Origin: Glycine soja | Lineage: Eukaryota > Streptophyta > Magnoliopsida > Fabales > Fabaceae | Assembly (NCBI RefSeq): GCF_004193775.1 | Contig: NC_041010.1 | Coordinates: forward strand, 62,001-126,000 | Reading direction: 5' to 3' | DNA length: 64,000 bases | Shown: one piece after another, positions 1 to 10,665 of the stretch | Layout of the letters: every line of letters starts with the position of its first letter | How positions within the stretch are numbered: position 1 is the stretch's first letter | The notes under the pieces: model-generated | What the model was told of the DNA's origin: nothing | Seen by the model: only the letters and a program-made list of their open reading frames with translations | Databases searched by the model: none | Made by a program: the position numbers and the translations under genes

Positions 1-97
1 TTAGAATATTATACCATCACAAATTATATTATATTATAACCTTTTATTAAACATATATGACTCGATTTGTAAAATGGTGGATTTAATTTGATTCGTC

Positions 98-235
98 CAA
101 AGCCGATCCAGAACAAGTGAAACTCTGGTTCCAATTTCACCCAGAATTTCTTAAAGCAGCTGATCCAGAAACTTCTGTGTTTTTGAACCAAAAGTCTTAT
201 CTGACAACATTTTTAGCAGGATCAGATCCTAAGTA
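98..235 (+). pseudogene. Possible endogenous pararetrovirus-like polyprotein tail (fragment)
   Basis: An open frame without a start codon runs from about 98 to a TAA at 233-235. It encodes a short peptide with the motif FHPEFLKAADPE, followed by an aromatic and lysine-rich stretch. From memory, this resembles the C-terminal end of polyproteins of endogenous caulimovirus-like elements in plant genomes. A promoter-like site lies about 270 bp downstream, which is the usual order in such circular genomes (end of polyprotein, then promoter). Upstream coding sequence is outside the window, so the family call is an inference. It is a decayed fragment with no intact gene. It could instead be the end of an ordinary LTR-element gene. 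Confidence 0.35.
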
Positions 236-497
236 AAAATCTTAAAGAAGTTCTACAAATGTTACAACAAGAGGAAGAAGGTTCATTCTCAAAGAAGGAA
301 TAAATAAGCTCTGTTGAATAAGAAGATGACCTTTTTTACCAGAACAAAGATAATTGTTTTGGTATTTGTTTAGATTAATTGTAATTACGGTCAAATAACC
401 GTTTGTATTTAATTATTTTGTAATTCCGGTCAAAACTAATTGTCTTGTGACAAACAATCAAATAGTTCCAGTCAAAACTACCGATCTTATGAAAGAA

Positions 498-620
498 TTT
501 TGGTTATATAAGGAGTCCTCGACCATTTTGTGAGGCACCCTTCCATTTTAGCCCTTTTCAGGTTTCTGAGAGGAGGTGCTCTAAAAGAACATCTTTTGTA
601 AGCGTTTCTTTCAAGTTTTA
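498..620 (+). promoter_or_regulatory. Promoter-like TATATAAGG box with leader
   Basis: TATATAAGGAG at about 505-515 sits in otherwise moderate-AT sequence. It is followed by a G/A-rich patch (tgagaggagg) and a pyrimidine-rich leader with no long open frame. The layout resembles the promoter of a plant pararetrovirus or of an LTR. The assignment rests on the box and on its position after the fragment at 98-235. Confidence 0.35.
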
Positions 621-829
621 ATCAATTTCTATTTTTCATTCATCTCCCTTCTCCTTTTTAACCGATCATGTGTGGCTTTGCCGCCGCTTCGGTTTTTCTG
701 TTTACGAAAATCTAGGATTTGAAAGCCGACTTCTAATGTGCCCTTGATATTTGTTTTCAACGTTTAGATTTCAATTTTTGCTTACCATACTGCATTCTTA
801 CTTCCTATTTGTTGTTTGATCCCTTCCCG

Positions 830-831
<2 letters not shown>

Positions 832-867
<36 letters not shown>
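832..867. repeat. (TA)n microsatellite
   Basis: About 18 uninterrupted AT dinucleotides at the junction between the left-edge fragment and the gypsy-type LTR sequence. Confidence 0.95.
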
Positions 868-869
<2 letters not shown>

Positions 870-3317
870 TAATTATATTTGATGTTTGATTATTTTGTTG
901 TGTTATTTCATCCGTAATTATTTTGTTGTGGGTAGATAAGAATCTAGCTTCTAAAAAAAGCCTCTTAATGAAGTTTCTCAAGGTACATGAAGCTATCTCG
1001 GTAAAAACGCTTCCTAGCCTTCGTTAACCATTGGATCTTCTCTAAATTTGGTTTGCAGCTTCACAGAACACTTGTCCACGATCTGACCGTTGCGATCTTT
1101 GGTAAGACGTCTGGTGTGTGAGGAACGCTTCCTTTCCCGCGAGTAGAAGCACTTGAGTGTTTCAGCCTTTGCTTTTCGTGTAGCCTTGGAAAAACTTCAT
1201 TTCCTTATCCTTCTTTCTTCCAAAACCATTTCCAACGTGCCAAGCTTCTTCTCCATCACCCACAACCATCAATAGCCACCACAAACCGCCATTGTTCTCC
1301 GTTGAAACCCCACACCGAGAGGAACCCTTCAACCGAAGCGGAATCTTCCAACTTGCCTCACGGTTTCGGTTGAGAACGAAGCCCCGGTCTGACCTTCGTG
1401 GCTTTCCTTGAGGTAACCATGGTTCTAGGCTTTTTTCTTGTTAGTTTCATCTTACCTTTGCATCATTCTGAGTTTGGAAACCGCCATTGCATGTTTTACG
1501 CTTCCTCTGAAAAACCCTAGAGCAAAGAGACTTTGTAAAAGTTATAATTTTCTGAAAATGGGTGTTATTTTCGTGACCTTGACTGAACCTCGGTCACATT
1601 GGCGTGATCAGAGTTTCAAAATGACGTCCCTTTGTAAAACCCGAAATGCTCTCAGCACTTTTCATGTAGTGATGTGGGTGTTTAACCCAGAGCATTGTCA
1701 CTAACTTTATTTCTGAAATCCATATTAAGTCTCCTTCGTTTTGGCATGGTAGAAGCTTACGTGGAACCGACGAGCGGGGACGAAAAAAAAATCTTCAAGT
1801 GACGTGACAAGGAACCCGCGGGTAGCTCACAATAGGTGAGGGGAGTTTATTATAAAATTTACCGTTTTAACACCGTAGTTAAGGTCAGGGAACTTAGCTA
1901 TGAGAATAATTGTCTGTCCTTGTTGCATGTTGATTTTTCCTTTATAGAAAATGATGTTTTTAACTAATGGGATGCGATATAATTGTCCTTGATGTGCATG
2001 TGGGTTTTCCGAGAGAAATAATGTTATTAACTAATGGGATGCGATACATTTGATATTGATGTTGCATGTTGGTTTTCAGGAAAAACTATGTTTTGACGAA
2101 TGGAATGCGATATATATTTATTGTGATGAATGAAATTGATGTCTTTATTTGATTTGTGTTGTTTGAAGACCTGGGGAGTGTGAATCTCAGGCATGAAAGA
2201 AATATATGTGTGCAGAATGCGATTTATGGTTGATGTTGCTATTGAGGATTTTAATTGATATGTGGTGATGCTGATAATTATGATTATATTGATTTGAGAT
2301 GACACTGTTAATAAAGACCATGTCAACATGAATTGATGTTATTGTTGATGATTATGTGAATATGAAATGAGGTTGTAATATGAAATGAGGTTGTTGTTGT
2401 GGATGATAACGTCATTGAGACGAGATGATGTCTATGTTGAGAATGATATGAAAATGGAATGTTGATTGATGTTGGAAATGCATTGGCATGTGCATGTTGT
2501 GTATGTTCATGGGGGGGGTGCATTGACCTTGTCAGACAGCTCATTCGTGGGGGACTAGAGTGGTTAAAGAATCAAAGCATTCGTTGTGGGGATGCTTAGG
2601 CGCTTTAATTTGTCCATGGTCATTGCACTTGATAGTGCCCATGTTCGATACGTTGGATGTTGTGTATGTTCGTGGGGGGCAAAGTGCATTGACCTTGTCG
2701 GATGACCCATTCATGGGGGACAAGCGTGGTTAAAGAATCTAAGCATTTCTGAGGGGATGCTTAGGCGCTTTAATTGGTTCATGGTCATTGGCACTTGCTT
2801 GTGGCCACGTTCATGCGTCGTATGTAGTGTATGTTCATGTTCATGGGGGGGGAAGTGCATTGACCTTGTCGGATGGCCCACTCATGGGGGACAAGCGTGG
2901 TTAAAGAATCTAAGCATTTCTGAGGGGATGCTTAGGTGCTTTAATTGGTCCATGATCATTGGTGTAGAAGCAAACTTCATGATGATGAATCAAGTTGATT
3001 CAACTAGTTTTGATGATGACAAAAAATCCAAAGAATGATTTCAAGATTTAGTCAACAAGTTCAAGATCAAGATTAATTTCAAGTTTCATGAGAAGAAATC
3101 AAGAAGATTCAAGAATCAAGAGAAGTTTGATTTCAAGATTCAAGAGAAGATGAATTCAATATTCAAGATAAGAAATCAAGAAGACTTCACAAAGGAAGTA
3201 TTAAAAAGATTTTTCAAAAAACAAACATAGCACAGTTTTGTTTTTCAAAAGAGTTTTCCTCAAAATTTTCTAAGTTATCAGAGTTTTTACTCTCTGGTAA
3301 TCTATTACTAGTTTCCT

Positions 3318-3530
3318 GTAATCGATTACCAGTGGCAAAGTTTGATTTCAAAGCTTTTAACTGAATTTGCAACGTTCCAATTGTCTTTTAAATGGTGTAA
3401 TCGATTACAATATATTGGTAATCAATTACCAATATATCTGAACGTTGAAATTCAAATTCAATTGTGAAGAGTCACATCAATTCATAAAATGCTTTGTGTA
3501 ATCGATTACATGGTTTGGGTAATCGATTAC
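3318..3530. repeat. Cluster of GTAATCGATTAC palindromes
   Basis: The perfect 12 bp palindrome GTAATCGATTAC occurs at 3318-3329, 3397-3408, 3498-3509 and 3519-3530. A one-base variant is at 3418-3429. They come in close pairs within the solo LTR. The role is unknown; they could be binding sites for dimeric regulators or simply a family trait. Confidence 0.85.
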
Positions 3531-4111
3531 CAGTGACAAGTTTTGAATAAAAATCAAGAGATGTAACTCTTCCAATGGTTTTCTCAAGATTTCCTCAAGG
3601 TTATACCTCTTCCAATTGTTTTCTTGACCAGACATGAAGAGTCTATAAAAGTAAGACTTGACTTGCAGTTTATGTACTTGATATAACTTCTTACACAACT
3701 TTTTGAACATCTTCTTGCACTTCTTCTTCTTCTTCTTTTGCCAAAAGTTTCTAAGTTTTCTGGTTTCCAAACCTTATTCTTTCGCAGAAAACAAAAGTGT
3801 GTTATTGATCGTTTTCATTCTCTTCTCCCTTTGTCAAAAAGAATTCGACAAGGAATAACCGCCTGAATTCTTTTTGTGTCTCTCTTCTCCCTTTTCCAAA
3901 AGAACAAAGGTCTAACCGCCTGAATTCTTTTGTGTCTCTCTTCTCCCTTTTCAAAGAATTCAAAACGACACAGTCTGAGAATTCTTTTGATTCTTCTCTT
4001 TCCCTTAAACAAAAGATTTCAAAGGACTAACCGCCTGAGATATCTTTTGTTTCCCCTTCACAAAGTTTCAAAGGACTAACCCCCTGAGAACTTTGTCTTA
4101 ACACATTGGAT

Positions 4112-4192
4112 GGTACATCCTTTGTGGTACAAGTAGAGGGTACATCCTTTGTGGTACAAGTAGAGGGTACATCCTTTGTGGTACAAGTAGAG
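4112..4192 (+). repeat. 3 x 27 bp tandem repeat inside the solo LTR
   Basis: Three perfect 27 bp units begin at 4112, 4139 and 4166, each starting GGTACATCCTTTGTGG. Degenerate GAGGGTACATC units continue to about 4320. Twenty-seven is a multiple of three, so a frame stays open across the array, but this is LTR sequence and not a gene. Confidence 0.9.
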
Positions 4193-5398
4193 GGTACATC
4201 TACTTGGATTGTTGTAACTGAGAATAAGAGAGGGTACATCTCTTATGGATCAGTTCAAGTGGAGGGTACATCCACTTGGTTGTTCAAAGAGAACAAGGGA
4301 GGGTACATCCCTTGTGGATCTTTGCTTGTAAAGGCTTTTACAAGGTTGAAAAGAAATATCAAGGACCGCAGGTCGTTTGGGAACTGGATGTAGGCACGGG
4401 TTGTTGCCGAATCAGTATAAAACTCTTGTGTTTGTCTTCTTCTTCCTTACACTCTTTAATTTCCGCTCTACATTTTAATTATCGCTTTTACTTTTGGTTA
4501 AGTTTCCTTTTCTATTCTTTATTTTCTTAACTTTTTGGTAAAAGCCTAATTAAATCTAATAATATTAAGAAGGATAAATTTTTAATTAGTCAAGGCACAT
4601 TAATAATTAATTCAACCCCCCCTTCTTAATTATTCCGAGGCCACTTGATCCAACAATTGACACTTGTTTGTGGCCACATTCATACTTCATGCAACACAGG
4701 AAATAGAATAACTATGGCAAAGTGCACTTTGTACTGAGGGGGCACGTCACCTGGTAGGGATCTCCTTTGGGCCCAGGCTGATCACCTATGGGGGGGCAGT
4801 TACGTGCACAACCGGGTGGTCTCAACGAACTCTGCATGGTTTCCTAAGTAAGAGTGTCGTGTTGACATGCTTAGGCTATTTCCTGGGATTTAATTGTTGG
4901 TACGTACCACATTGTATCTGAGTGTTGAGTCAGGTGCATGCATCATTCTGAGTAGTGTTGATTGGATCCATGGATGGATGTTGAGTGGTTTTGAAATGTG
5001 GCTGTTGAATTTTGAATGTTGTGTGAGTTCATGATGTTTGGCTGTGTCGTATGTTAATTGTGGTTATTTGGATTTGTTATTGGTTATTTTTATAATGAAC
5101 TCACCCTTGCAATTTGTATCATGTGGTTGATACATGTGATGATCGCGAACATTGTTCGTGGGAGCAGAATGAAAATAGCAAGGTGCAGGGAGTAAGATTC
5201 TGGTGAGGAGTCGCCAAGCTGACGTGACGACATTGGCATTATTTTGGGAGAGAGTTGTATTTTGTTTATCAACTCCACCATAATTAGGTTATGAGTCATT
5301 TTATTGAATCAAAGATGTAAACTTCATATTTTACTTATATGCATGAACAGATTTTAATTTTCCATCATGTGGATGACGTGTACTAAGTTGTTGTTCCT

Positions 5399-5400
<2 letters not shown>

Positions 5401-5468
<68 letters not shown>
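5401..5468. repeat. (TA)n microsatellite, left arm
   Basis: About 34 AT dinucleotides. The mirror-image tract in the right arm is at 11853-11932 and is longer, so the two have drifted independently. Confidence 0.95.
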
Positions 5469-5475
<7 letters not shown>

Positions 5476-5634
5476 CACACCTAAATAAATGGGTATGTTT
5501 TAGTGAATGTATGTTGGGACAAAATTACTTCTATTTTCATAAGCAAATTAAGGGAGTTCTTTTTTATAAAAATTGAAATTATCGCATATTAGAGTGTTGA
5601 TATCGTAGCGACAAGGTGAGTCGTTACACTGACT

Positions 5635-6195
5635 GGGATAGACACAAAAGATTGAGATGTGGTAGATGATGTCAGACTATCTCGAGGTGGTAATAGTCTA
5701 ACCATGTATTGTCTTTTCTTCACAGTTGTCCTTTTCCCACTAGAGTCATGTGACGGGGGTCGAGGAGGGTCAGCGCCACCTGATGACATATCTATATGTA
5801 GAAAACTAATATTATAACATAAATAATCTAATAAAATATTGGGATGGATGGAAATTAGATAACTAACAAACTTCCATATGGCAACAAAAATAAAATACAC
5901 TAAAAAAGTTTCGAAGTATTAGAAGAAAACAAACATGTCACTAATAACAAACATTATAACTAACTAACAAAGATCAACGTCTAATCCTCTTCAGAATTGT
6001 AAACTTCGAAATCATCTTCTAATTCCCCTTCATTGGCTTGTATAATTGTTTTTCTTAAAGCATCAAGTGACATGTTCTCATTTATTGTGACGACTTTAAG
6101 ACCACTAAGGCATTCAAACAATACTTATTCAGATGATGAAATCATATCACCATCACAATACAAAATAATATATATACTCTCCATGTTTTCAACAA
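5635..6195 (-). pseudogene. MULE-type coding fragments (left-arm copy)
   Basis: On the minus strand an open frame includes GGADPPRPPSHDSSGK and continues through a Ser/Thr-rich stretch. Upstream of it (about 5990-6195) a second frame reads LSGLKVVTINENMSLDAL and ends in an acidic tail EGELEDDFEVYNSEED before a stop. The second peptide resembles the N-terminal domain that precedes Mutator-like transposases in legumes. An in-frame stop near its start and the absence of any DDE domain make this a dead fragment. A diverged copy is in the right arm. Alternative: a retained piece of another transposon-associated gene. Confidence 0.5.
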
Positions 6196-6211
6196 TATGG
6201 TGAATATTAAT

Positions 6212-6667
6212 TAGGGGTGACAAAATGGGTTAACCAGCCCAACCTACTGTTGACCCACCTCGCATAAGAAAAGTGGGATGAGAATTCAAGCCCGCACCAT
6301 ATATGCTTGGGTTGACAGGTTGACTCGCCAAAGACAAAAATATAAGAAATAAAATAATATATATTTTAATTAGTTTTATCATTTGTATATTACATAATAA
6401 ATACTAATAAAAGTTGCATGTATTACTTTAAATTTTGAATAATAACTTATTTAGACAAAAAAAATAAATAAATATGTATCAAATATCAATTTTTTTTAAT
6501 AAAAAAACAAGTTTAGCGGGTTGGTCTACCTTATTTTTCCCTCAACCCATTTTTTGGTAGGTCAACACAAGGTGGGTTAAAATGGATTGGTGGGTTGGAA
6601 ACCTCAACGCAGCCCACAAAAAATAAACATGTTGGCTCGTCAAGCTAGACCTATTTTGTCACTCCTA
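6212..6667. mobile_element. hAT-like MITE (left-arm copy)
   Basis: A 456 bp unit with terminal inverted repeats TAGGGGTGACAAAAT and ATTTTGTCACTCCTA. Flanks ATATTAAT and ATATCAAC could be a decayed 8 bp target duplication, as hAT elements make. There is no coding capacity. The internal sequence repeats variants of the GGGTTAACC, GGTTGG and AACCCA type. Confidence 0.7.
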
Positions 6668-7422
6668 ATATCAACCAAAGGTGTTGAGTTGCATCAAATT
6701 CCTACTATTATTTATATTAGATTATCTATTGTTCTCTTGTGAGCCAAAACGACAGTTGAGATGACACCGACAAAATAAACGTTTTAGATTATGTCTATAT
6801 TTAATATGGTTCATATGTGTATCAAAAGAATGTAGCATTTAGTCAATACGTATCATAAAAATAGTACACTTAGATTCAGTCAATACATTTTGTTGCAGGT
6901 GTTCAATCAATTAAAAACACAAAAAGTATTTTGTGTTTTTTCAATCTAAAAAAATACAATAAATTCATGATTTTGTTTAATTTTTTCACCTCAAATAATG
7001 CAATGGAATCATGATTCTATTGTATTGTGAAAAAATATAACAACAGAATCACGATTCCATTATGATAAATAGGTGTAAAAAAATATCAAAATCGTGATTT
7101 TGTTGTTATGTTTGGGATGACAAAATAAATATACAAAAGAATTATGATTTCATTATATATTATATAACGAAATCATATTTTTATTATATTAAGGGGAGAA
7201 TGAGAATGATTACACAAGGAAGTCACGATTTTACTCGTCACTATACCATGAAATGATAATTATGTGGAAATGACATTTTTGAAAATAAAAAAAAAAGAGT
7301 CGGCCCATAGTAATTCCCTCTTAAGCGTGTTCTGATTTGGTGAAGCCCATCAGTAATCATGATTTCTTCTCCTTCCTTGCTTCAACTTTATTCGAAATTT
7401 CACTTTGCGGAGATTCTCCTCC

Positions 7423-8695
7423 ATGGATTGCTGGAAGCAATGAGGAAACGAAGTCATCGACAACTTCAACCGTGGAATTGCCACCACCAATCTCAGCCTA
7501 AGAAGCCCTTATAGTCAACGCATTATGCGTGCTTGGCTTGGCCTTCGCCTTCTGGATTGCGAACACTGTCTACTCCATCGAACTCGTTACTCATCCTTCT
7601 CTCACACTCTTCTTCATCTGGGTACTCTCAATTCAATTTTCTTTTTGTTTTCTACTTTTCTTAGTTCCTTTCTCATTTTCTCATTCTGCGGCGTCGTTTA
7701 GATTACAAAGCTCCCCATTGTGACCCTTCTATATAGTCGATATCAAAAAAATCAGAAGCAATGCATAGTAACGTGTGTTCCTTAATTTCTCCGAAATCAA
7801 GCAATTCTATGATTTCTGGGGTTATTCTAAAGTTTTTGTCGTGTGACTTCTGTTCTTTGTAGTACTTGCGAGCTGTTGGGAGAAGGGTTCTAGGAGTGCC
7901 TGTTAGTGAGTTCAAACATTGTTGTATTTATTTATTTTCTGGTACTTTTTTTTATTGTTGGGCAAACATCAACTAGTTATATGACTAAAATAGTGTATAT
8001 AAGTTGGTTGTGTTAAACTCAAACCCACATTGTAACAGAGTCTATCATAGTTATTATTGTTAGGCCCATTGGGCCACTCATTATCAGACCGTTATTGAAT
8101 CATCTGCATATATCTAGTCTTGCAAACTTGGCGTCCTAAACTTAGAAGTCCATTTTGTAAGATTTCGTTAGACTCAAATCCACATTTTAATATTTATCAT
8201 TGTAATGACTAATGATGCAGTTTGCAACTTCAGAATTAGTGTGGTATGGGTTTAAAAATGTGGGTGAAAATTTAATTTTACTAATAAAACAGCTTTTGAA
8301 AAATTAATTTTATTAATAGTAGTATTTTTCAATTTGCAGGGGCACTACTGAATTTTTTAGGAGCTATTGTTTTGGGGTCGTCTGTTACATTTCAGTGTGT
8401 TAAATTAGTTGTTTGTGGAGTAGTGTTTTTTCTTAGAACTCTCCACATAGAGCTTGTTGTTGATGAGATAAAGGATTAAGTGTAATTACTATTATTCATT
8501 TGTTCCTTTAAGCTAAATATGTGATCTTTTTTGCAACTGTTTAGCCTCTTCTATTATGTCTTCAAATATGTATTTTCAGTTTTGACTTTGAAGATCTCTA
8601 CGAATAACTAGAGCATGTTATGACTTTGCAAATTTACTTGGGACAGGCATCTTCCCAAGACTGTGAATTGGGCTCTTATGATGTCTGTGTTCAGA
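7423..8695 (+). pseudogene. PIG-F-like pseudogene (GPI-anchor ethanolamine phosphate transferase subunit)
   Basis: Five exon remnants lie in order: 7423-7621 (membrane segment with FAFWIANTVYSIELVT), 7711-~7768 (LPIVTLLYSRYQKNQKQC), 7863-~7903 (YLRAVGRRVLGVP), 8340-8394 (GALLNFLGAIVLGSSVTF) and 8647-8695 (HLPKTVNWALMMSVF). These match successive parts of plant PIG-F, the membrane subunit that helps attach ethanolamine phosphate to GPI anchors in the ER. The first exon hits TGA after six codons because bases are missing relative to the right-arm copy. The 3' exons for the remaining membrane segments are not visible. Exons 1 to 3 are in the left arm and exons 4 and 5 in the spacer, so this is probably the source copy from which the right arm was made. 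Confidence 0.75.
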
Positions 8696-9404
8696 GTGAG
8701 TGACTATTTCATTGCCCTTCTCTTGCTTACAGTTACAACTTCTTGGAGATTGTTTTGGTGTTTTTGATTGGACTTGTCTCTCATATATATTCTGCATTTA
8801 TATGACTATTGATACTTTGCATTTTGTCAGCATATTCTTTTCCTTTACTTTTTACTGTTTGAAAAAAAAATTGACCATTTATTCAAATGTTTGTCTTATT
8901 AGTTATTAAAGTTAAAATTAAAAAAAAGATGGTTTGGACTTCATGTTTGTTTGAAAACGTGTTTGCTCATAAGCTACTAAGGCATTAGCTTAATCTTTTA
9001 CAAGGTAAAACGAAACCCCCATCAATTTGTCAGATGCTAGTCTCCTTGATCATGTACAACTTACATTTGATTTGACTGTGTAAGGTTCCAAATTTTAGCC
9101 TTTGTTTCTGTTCTTGCTCCTAATCATCTCACCTCAGAACGGCCGGCCAACATATGTTGAAGTGGAAGTCATTGAGTTTTATCATCATAACTTTCAGACT
9201 TTCAATGTCAATTCAAAGTTCAAACACCATTTTCAATTATTGTTAACAACTATATTTTCTAGCTGTGAAATTAATTTTCAGAGTTTTCTTATCAGTTCTT
9301 TTCCTTTTTTTTCTGAATGATTTACAAGTTTACAACTTTTGTGAGGACGGACATTTTTTAAACTGTGGCCCCATGTTTATGTATACTTTTATAAATTCAC
9401 ATCT
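7936..9404. other. Unique spacer (~1.47 kb) between the inverted-repeat arms
   Basis: This segment has no partner in either arm. It carries PIG-F-like exons 4 and 5 on the plus strand (8340-8394, 8647-8695) and otherwise AT-rich intron-like DNA. In a transcript across the locus it would be the loop of the hairpin. Confidence 0.8.
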
Positions 9405-9436
9405 TAAATAAATAAAACAATGTTTGAACTCACCAA

Positions 9437-9917
9437 CAGGCACTCCTAGAACCTTTCTCCCAACAGGTCGCAAGAACTACAAAGAACAAGAGTCACATGA
9501 CAAAAACTTTAGAATAACCCAGAAATCATAGAATTGCTTGATTTCGGAGAAATTAAGGAACACGCGTTACTGTGCATTGCTTCTAATTTTTTTGACATCG
9601 ACTATATAGAAGGGTCACAATGGGGAACTCTGTAATCTAAACGATGCCGCAGAATGAGAAAATGAGAAAGGAACTAAGAAAAGTAGAAATAAAAAAGAAA
9701 ATTGAATTGAGAGTACCCAAATGAAGAAGAGTGTGAGAGAATGATGAGTAACGAGTTCGATGTAGTAGACAGTGTTTGTAATCCAGAAGGCGAAGGCCAA
9801 GCCAAGCGTGCTTAATGCGTTGACTATAAGGGCTTCTGAGGTTGAGATTGGTGGTGGCAATTCCACGGTTGAGGTTGTCGACGACTTCGTTTTCTCGTTG
9901 CTTTTCCGGCGATCCAT
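9437..9917 (-). pseudogene. PIG-F-like exon fragment (right-arm copy)
   Basis: Exon 1 (9717-9917) is open from ATG: it starts MDRRKSNEKTKSS and runs into the membrane segment FAFWITNTVYYIELVT, with a GTACTC donor. Exon 2 (about 9570-9632) has an in-frame TAG in the stretch equivalent to YQKNQKQC. Exon 3 (about 9437-9472) is recognisable. No later exons follow, because the arm ends there. The lesions differ from those of the left-arm copy, so the two decayed independently after duplication. Confidence 0.75.
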
Positions 9918-10665
9918 GGAGGAGGATCTCCTTAAAGTGAAATTTCGAATAGAGTTGAAGCAGGGAAGAAGAAGAAGTCACCGATGGGCTTCACCAAATC
10001 AGAACACGCTTAAGAGGGAACTACTATGGGCCTACTCTTTTTTTTATTTCCAAAAATGTCCTTCTCACATAATTATCATTTCATGGTATAATGACGAGTA
10101 AAATCGTGACTTCCTTGTGTATTCATTCCCATTCTCCCCTTAATATAATAATAATATGATTTTGTTATATAATATATAATGAAATCATAATTCTTTTGTA
10201 TATTTATTTTGTCATCCCAAACATAACAACAGAATGAAGATTTCGATATTTTTTTACACCTATTTATCATAATGGAATCGTGATTCTGTTGTTATATTTT
10301 TTCACAATACAATAGAATCATTATTCCATTGCACTATTTGAGGTGAAATTACTAAATGGAATCATGATTTTATTGTATTTTTTTAGATTGAAAAAATACA
10401 AAATACATTTTGTATTTTTTCTTGATTGAACACCTGCAACAAAATGTATTGACTGAATCTAAGTGTACTATTTTTTATGATACGTATTGACTAAATGCTA
10501 CATTCTTTTGATATGCATATCAACCATATTAAATATAAACATAATCTAAAACGTGTATTTTGTCGGTGTGATCTCAACTGTTGTTATGACTCACAAGAGA
10601 ACAATAGATAATCTAATATAAATAATAGTAGAAATTTGATGCAACTCAACACCTTTGGTTGATAT

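Larger units (their letters stand above)
2963..4655. mobile_element. Solo LTR of a Ty1/copia (SIRE-like) retrotransposon
   Basis: A 1693 bp unit starts TGTAGAAGC and ends GATCCAACA. It is flanked by ATTGG (2958-2962) and ATTGA (4656-4660), a 5 bp target duplication with one mismatch. Removing it restores the surrounding 165 bp repeat unit, which proves it is an insertion. There is no internal gag or pol and no second LTR, so it is a solo LTR left by recombination. The GTAATCGATTAC palindromes, the GTACATCC repeats and the CCCCCCCTTCTTAATTA tail are what I know from abundant soybean SIRE-type LTRs. The boundaries are firm; the family name is less so. Confidence 0.85.
2496..4700. repeat. Three copies of a ~165 bp tandem repeat, the third split by an insertion
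   Basis: Units begin near 2496, 2656 and 2827. Each contains, in order, a G-run after gttcatgg or gttcgtgg, then GTGCATTGACCTTGTC, then GGTTAAAGAATC, then GGGGATGCTTAGG and a TCATTG(G)CACTTG block. The third unit stops at 2962 and resumes at 4656, so the solo LTR inserted after the array formed. Confidence 0.85.
900..5628 (+). mobile_element. Degenerate Ty3/gypsy-type LTR region, interrupted by a solo LTR
   Basis: This stretch has no real gene. Its texture is that of the long LTRs of legume gypsy elements: a C-rich leader-like part at 1000-1430, a GT-rich part at 1850-2500, then a tandem repeat. The right end reads GTTACA at 5623-5628, matching the TGTAAC start of the reverse-complement copy at 11701. 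That supports 5628 as an LTR terminus. The left end is uncertain. A younger solo LTR (2963-4655) sits inside it, and the part from 4831 onward is also the outer portion of the large inverted repeat. Short open frames here are chance. The exact family was not determined. Confidence 0.5.
4831..7935 (+). repeat. Left arm (~3.1 kb) of a giant inverted repeat
   Basis: The sequence from TCTGCATGGTTTCC at 4831 to about 7935 is the reverse complement, at roughly 93% identity by eye, of 9405-12502. Anchors: 4831 pairs with 12502, the MITE 6212-6667 pairs with 10666-11117, and the PIG-F start at 7423 pairs with 9917. The arm contains, in order, part of the gypsy-type LTR, a (TA)n tract, MULE-like coding fragments, a hAT-like MITE, AT-rich DNA, and PIG-F exons 1 to 3. 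Outside the outer ends and inside the inner ends similarity stops. Confidence 0.92.

Noticed and set aside
3318..3530. Regular short palindromes as a CRISPR-like array
   Set aside because: Spacing is irregular, the repeats are 12 bp and lie in an LTR, and the genome is a plant nuclear one.
4106..4393. Repetitive open frame VEGTSFVVQ as a secreted repeat protein
   Set aside because: It is a 27 bp DNA repeat inside a solo LTR, open on both strands because the unit is a multiple of three.
5401..5576. Open frame with a long Tyr-Ile repeat
   Set aside because: It is only the translation of (TA)n. The same artefact occurs at 21040-21267 and 45481-45897.
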